Below, one piece after another: positions 33,122 through 34,398 of a stretch of DNA of 34,398 nucleotides; within the stretch, counting starts at the first letter, position 1, and the number at the start of each line of letters is the position of its first letter. The translations under genes were made by a program, and so were the position numbers. Origin of the DNA: Candidatus Pelagibacterales bacterium (GTDB lineage: Bacteria > Pseudomonadota > Alphaproteobacteria > Pelagibacterales > AG-422-B15); the NCBI GenBank assembly GCA_029242795.1, contig JAQWTH010000011.1, forward strand, positions 1 to 34,398, in the 5' to 3' direction. The notes below the pieces were generated by a model that saw nothing but the letters and a program-made list of their open reading frames with translations, was not told the DNA's origin and made no database searches.

Positions 33122-34398
33122 ATGAAATTTGAATCTATATCTCAAAATATAATAGAAAAAACAATCAAAGCCGGTGCCTCAGATTGTGATGTCGTATTAG
33201 CTAAGGGATTTTCAAAGTCAATTTCTTATCGATTGGGAAAAGTTGAAGATATTGAGGAATCAAATGGAAGTACTTTTGGGATAAGAGCTTTAATAGGAAA
33301 TAAACAGGCTTTTATATCTTCCTCTGATGATGATGAGAATAATATAGATAAACTTATCCAAAGATTAATTCAAATGACAAAGCTTGCACCTGAAGATGAA
33401 ACTGCTTGCTTAGGTGATCCCAATCTTTATGAAAAAGAAGTTCAAAACTTGAATTTAGTTCAGAATAATCCAACGGACACGACAAAACTGATTGAGATGG
33501 CTAAGCAATGTGAGGAGTCAGCTTTAGAAATCAAAGGGATCACTAATTCAGAAGGCTCAGGCTCATCATTTGCGGAAAGTGAATTTTTTATTGCAAACAA
33601 TAAAGGGTTTAACGGTGGATATAGATCCTCTACTAATTCAATCTCATGCTCTGTAATTGCCGGCGAAGGTCAACTTATGGAAAGGGATTACGACTACGCA
33701 GTATCAAGGCACATTGATGACTTAGACTCACCATCTGAAGTTGGCAAGTCTTCAGCTAAAAAAGCTATTCAAAGGCTGAGTCCAAGAAAAATTGAATCAT
33801 GTAAAACACCAGTTATTTTTGATAAGAGAATAAGTGACGACCTGATAGGCTATCTAGCATCAGCTGTTTCAGGAAATTCAATTGCTAGAGGTACAAGTTT
33901 TTTAAAAGATTCGCTTAATAAGCAAATTTTTAGTAAAGATATAAATATTATTGATGATCCTAAAATTATAAAAGGTTTAGGCTCACGTCCATTTGATGGA
34001 GAGGGATTAAAAACTAATAAAAAAGAAATCGTTCAAAATGGAGTTCTTAAAACTTGGCTTCTCAATACTTCAACAGCTAAGAAATTAAATTTAAAATCTA
34101 CTGGAAATGCTTCTCGTGGAGTAGGCTCTCCTCCTGGAATCAGTACCTCAAATTTATTTATGGCAAATGGAATTAATTCATATGAAGATATGATGCGTTC
34201 TACCAAATCAGGTTTCTACGCTACAGAACTTATTGGAATGGGCGTTAACATAGTAACAGGTGATTATAGTATGGGTGCGTCAGGTATGTGGATTGAAAAT
34301 GGCGAAATACAATTTCCAGTGAGTGAAATCACAATAGCTTCTAATTTAAAAGATATGTTCTTAAACCTTAGTGCTGCAAACGATTTAGAGTTCAAATC
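33122..34398 (+). CDS. pmbA: TldD/PmbA family metalloprotease-related protein, PmbA (TldE) type (3' end outside window)
   Basis: About 425 of an expected 445-450 residues are present from ATG at 33122; the frame stays open to the right edge. Landmarks: ESNGSTFGIRALIGNKQAFI near 42, SEGSGSSFAESE near 140, LSPRKIESCKTPVIFD near 221, RPFDGEGLKT near 290, NTSTAKKLNLKSTGNASRG near 316, and GVNIVTGDYSMGASGMWIENG near 375, all typical of PmbA. I see no HExxxH zinc motif, as expected for PmbA/TldE, which pairs with the zinc-bearing TldD to cleave unfolded peptides. TldD is not in the window. ubiA followed by pmbA is a familiar alphaproteobacterial arrangement. Confidence 0.9.
   Translation, partial: MKFESISQNIIEKTIKAGASDCDVVLAKGFSKSISYRLGKVEDIEESNGSTFGIRALIGNKQAFISSSDDDENNIDKLIQRLIQMTKLAPEDETACLGDPNLYEKEVQNLNLVQNNPTDTTKLIEMAKQCEESALEIKGITNSEGSGSSFAESEFFIANNKGFNGGYRSSTNSISCSVIAGEGQLMERDYDYAVSRHIDDLDSPSEVGKSSAKKAIQRLSPRKIESCKTPVIFDKRISDDLIGYLASAVSGNSIARGTSFLKDSLNKQIFSKDINIIDDPKIIKGLGSRPFDGEGLKTNKKEIVQNGVLKTWLLNTSTAKKLNLKSTGNASRGVGSPPGISTSNLFMANGINSYEDMMRSTKSGFYATELIGMGVNIVTGDYSMGASGMWIENGEIQFPVSEITIASNLKDMFLNLSAANDLEFK

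Noticed and set aside
1-34398. CRISPR arrays, transposases, integrases, phage genes or toxin-antitoxin pairs
   Set aside because: No regularly spaced direct repeats, terminal inverted repeats or matching protein families were seen anywhere in the window.

Overview
The window reads as an AT-rich, tightly packed chromosomal segment of an alphaproteobacterium, probably a streamlined marine lineage. I infer this from gene families and order: a class II DAHP synthase, a plant-type glutamate-cysteine ligase next to rsmE, ubiA followed by pmbA, gph/glmU/glmS, a DUF1289 protein, a Grx4-type glutaredoxin, very short intergenic gaps and an A+T-heavy base composition (estimated by eye). I cannot name a genus. 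No rRNA, tRNA, CRISPR array, insertion sequence or phage gene was found.

Layout. 1-1918: the tail of a monothiol glutaredoxin meets a DUF2817 peptidase-like gene and rpsD. 1970-10077 (minus): a compact run aroG-nadE-gltX-cysS-cimA-trmJ covers aromatic amino-acid entry, NAD synthesis, two tRNA synthetases, isoleucine precursor synthesis and tRNA methylation. 10216-11535: small accessory genes (exported CIA30-like, HXXEE membrane protein, DUF4177). 11569-15446: glmU-glmS (UDP-GlcNAc supply), with the HAD phosphatase gph divergent. 15452-18787 (minus): two acyl-CoA dehydrogenases plus a short-chain dehydrogenase, preceded by two adjacent palindromes. 18908-22001 (minus): a cobalamin riboswitch, a TonB-dependent receptor and a DUF6580-like small membrane protein. 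22045-23553 (plus): phosphomannomutase/phosphoglucomutase. 23554-27436 (minus): rpoZ with an unusually long acidic tail, two more acyl-CoA dehydrogenases and a TauE/SafE permease. 27536-30154 (plus): DUF1289, DUF4396, an alpha/beta hydrolase and an MscS channel. 30155-32198 (minus): rsmE-gshA. 32246-34398 (plus): ubiA and a pmbA that runs off the right edge.

How the genes work together. Most of the window is housekeeping. The best candidate for something under-described is the riboswitch-receptor-DUF6580 unit, which looks like a B12 uptake locus in which the DUF6580 protein could be the inner-membrane step. The two acyl-CoA dehydrogenase pairs each combine one subunit with a plausible catalytic glutamate and one without, the pattern of heteromeric PimCD/ChsE-type enzymes. 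One pair sits with a hydroxyacyl-CoA-dehydrogenase-like SDR, suggesting a beta-oxidation-like route for an unknown substrate. All five convergent gene junctions abut or overlap with no room for an ordinary terminator.

Start codons were revised downstream in seven genes where the longest frame opened with TTG or GTG and an internal ATG fitted the family or a ribosome binding site better (glmU, btuB-like receptor, phosphomannomutase, mscS, rsmE, HXXEE, DUF4177).
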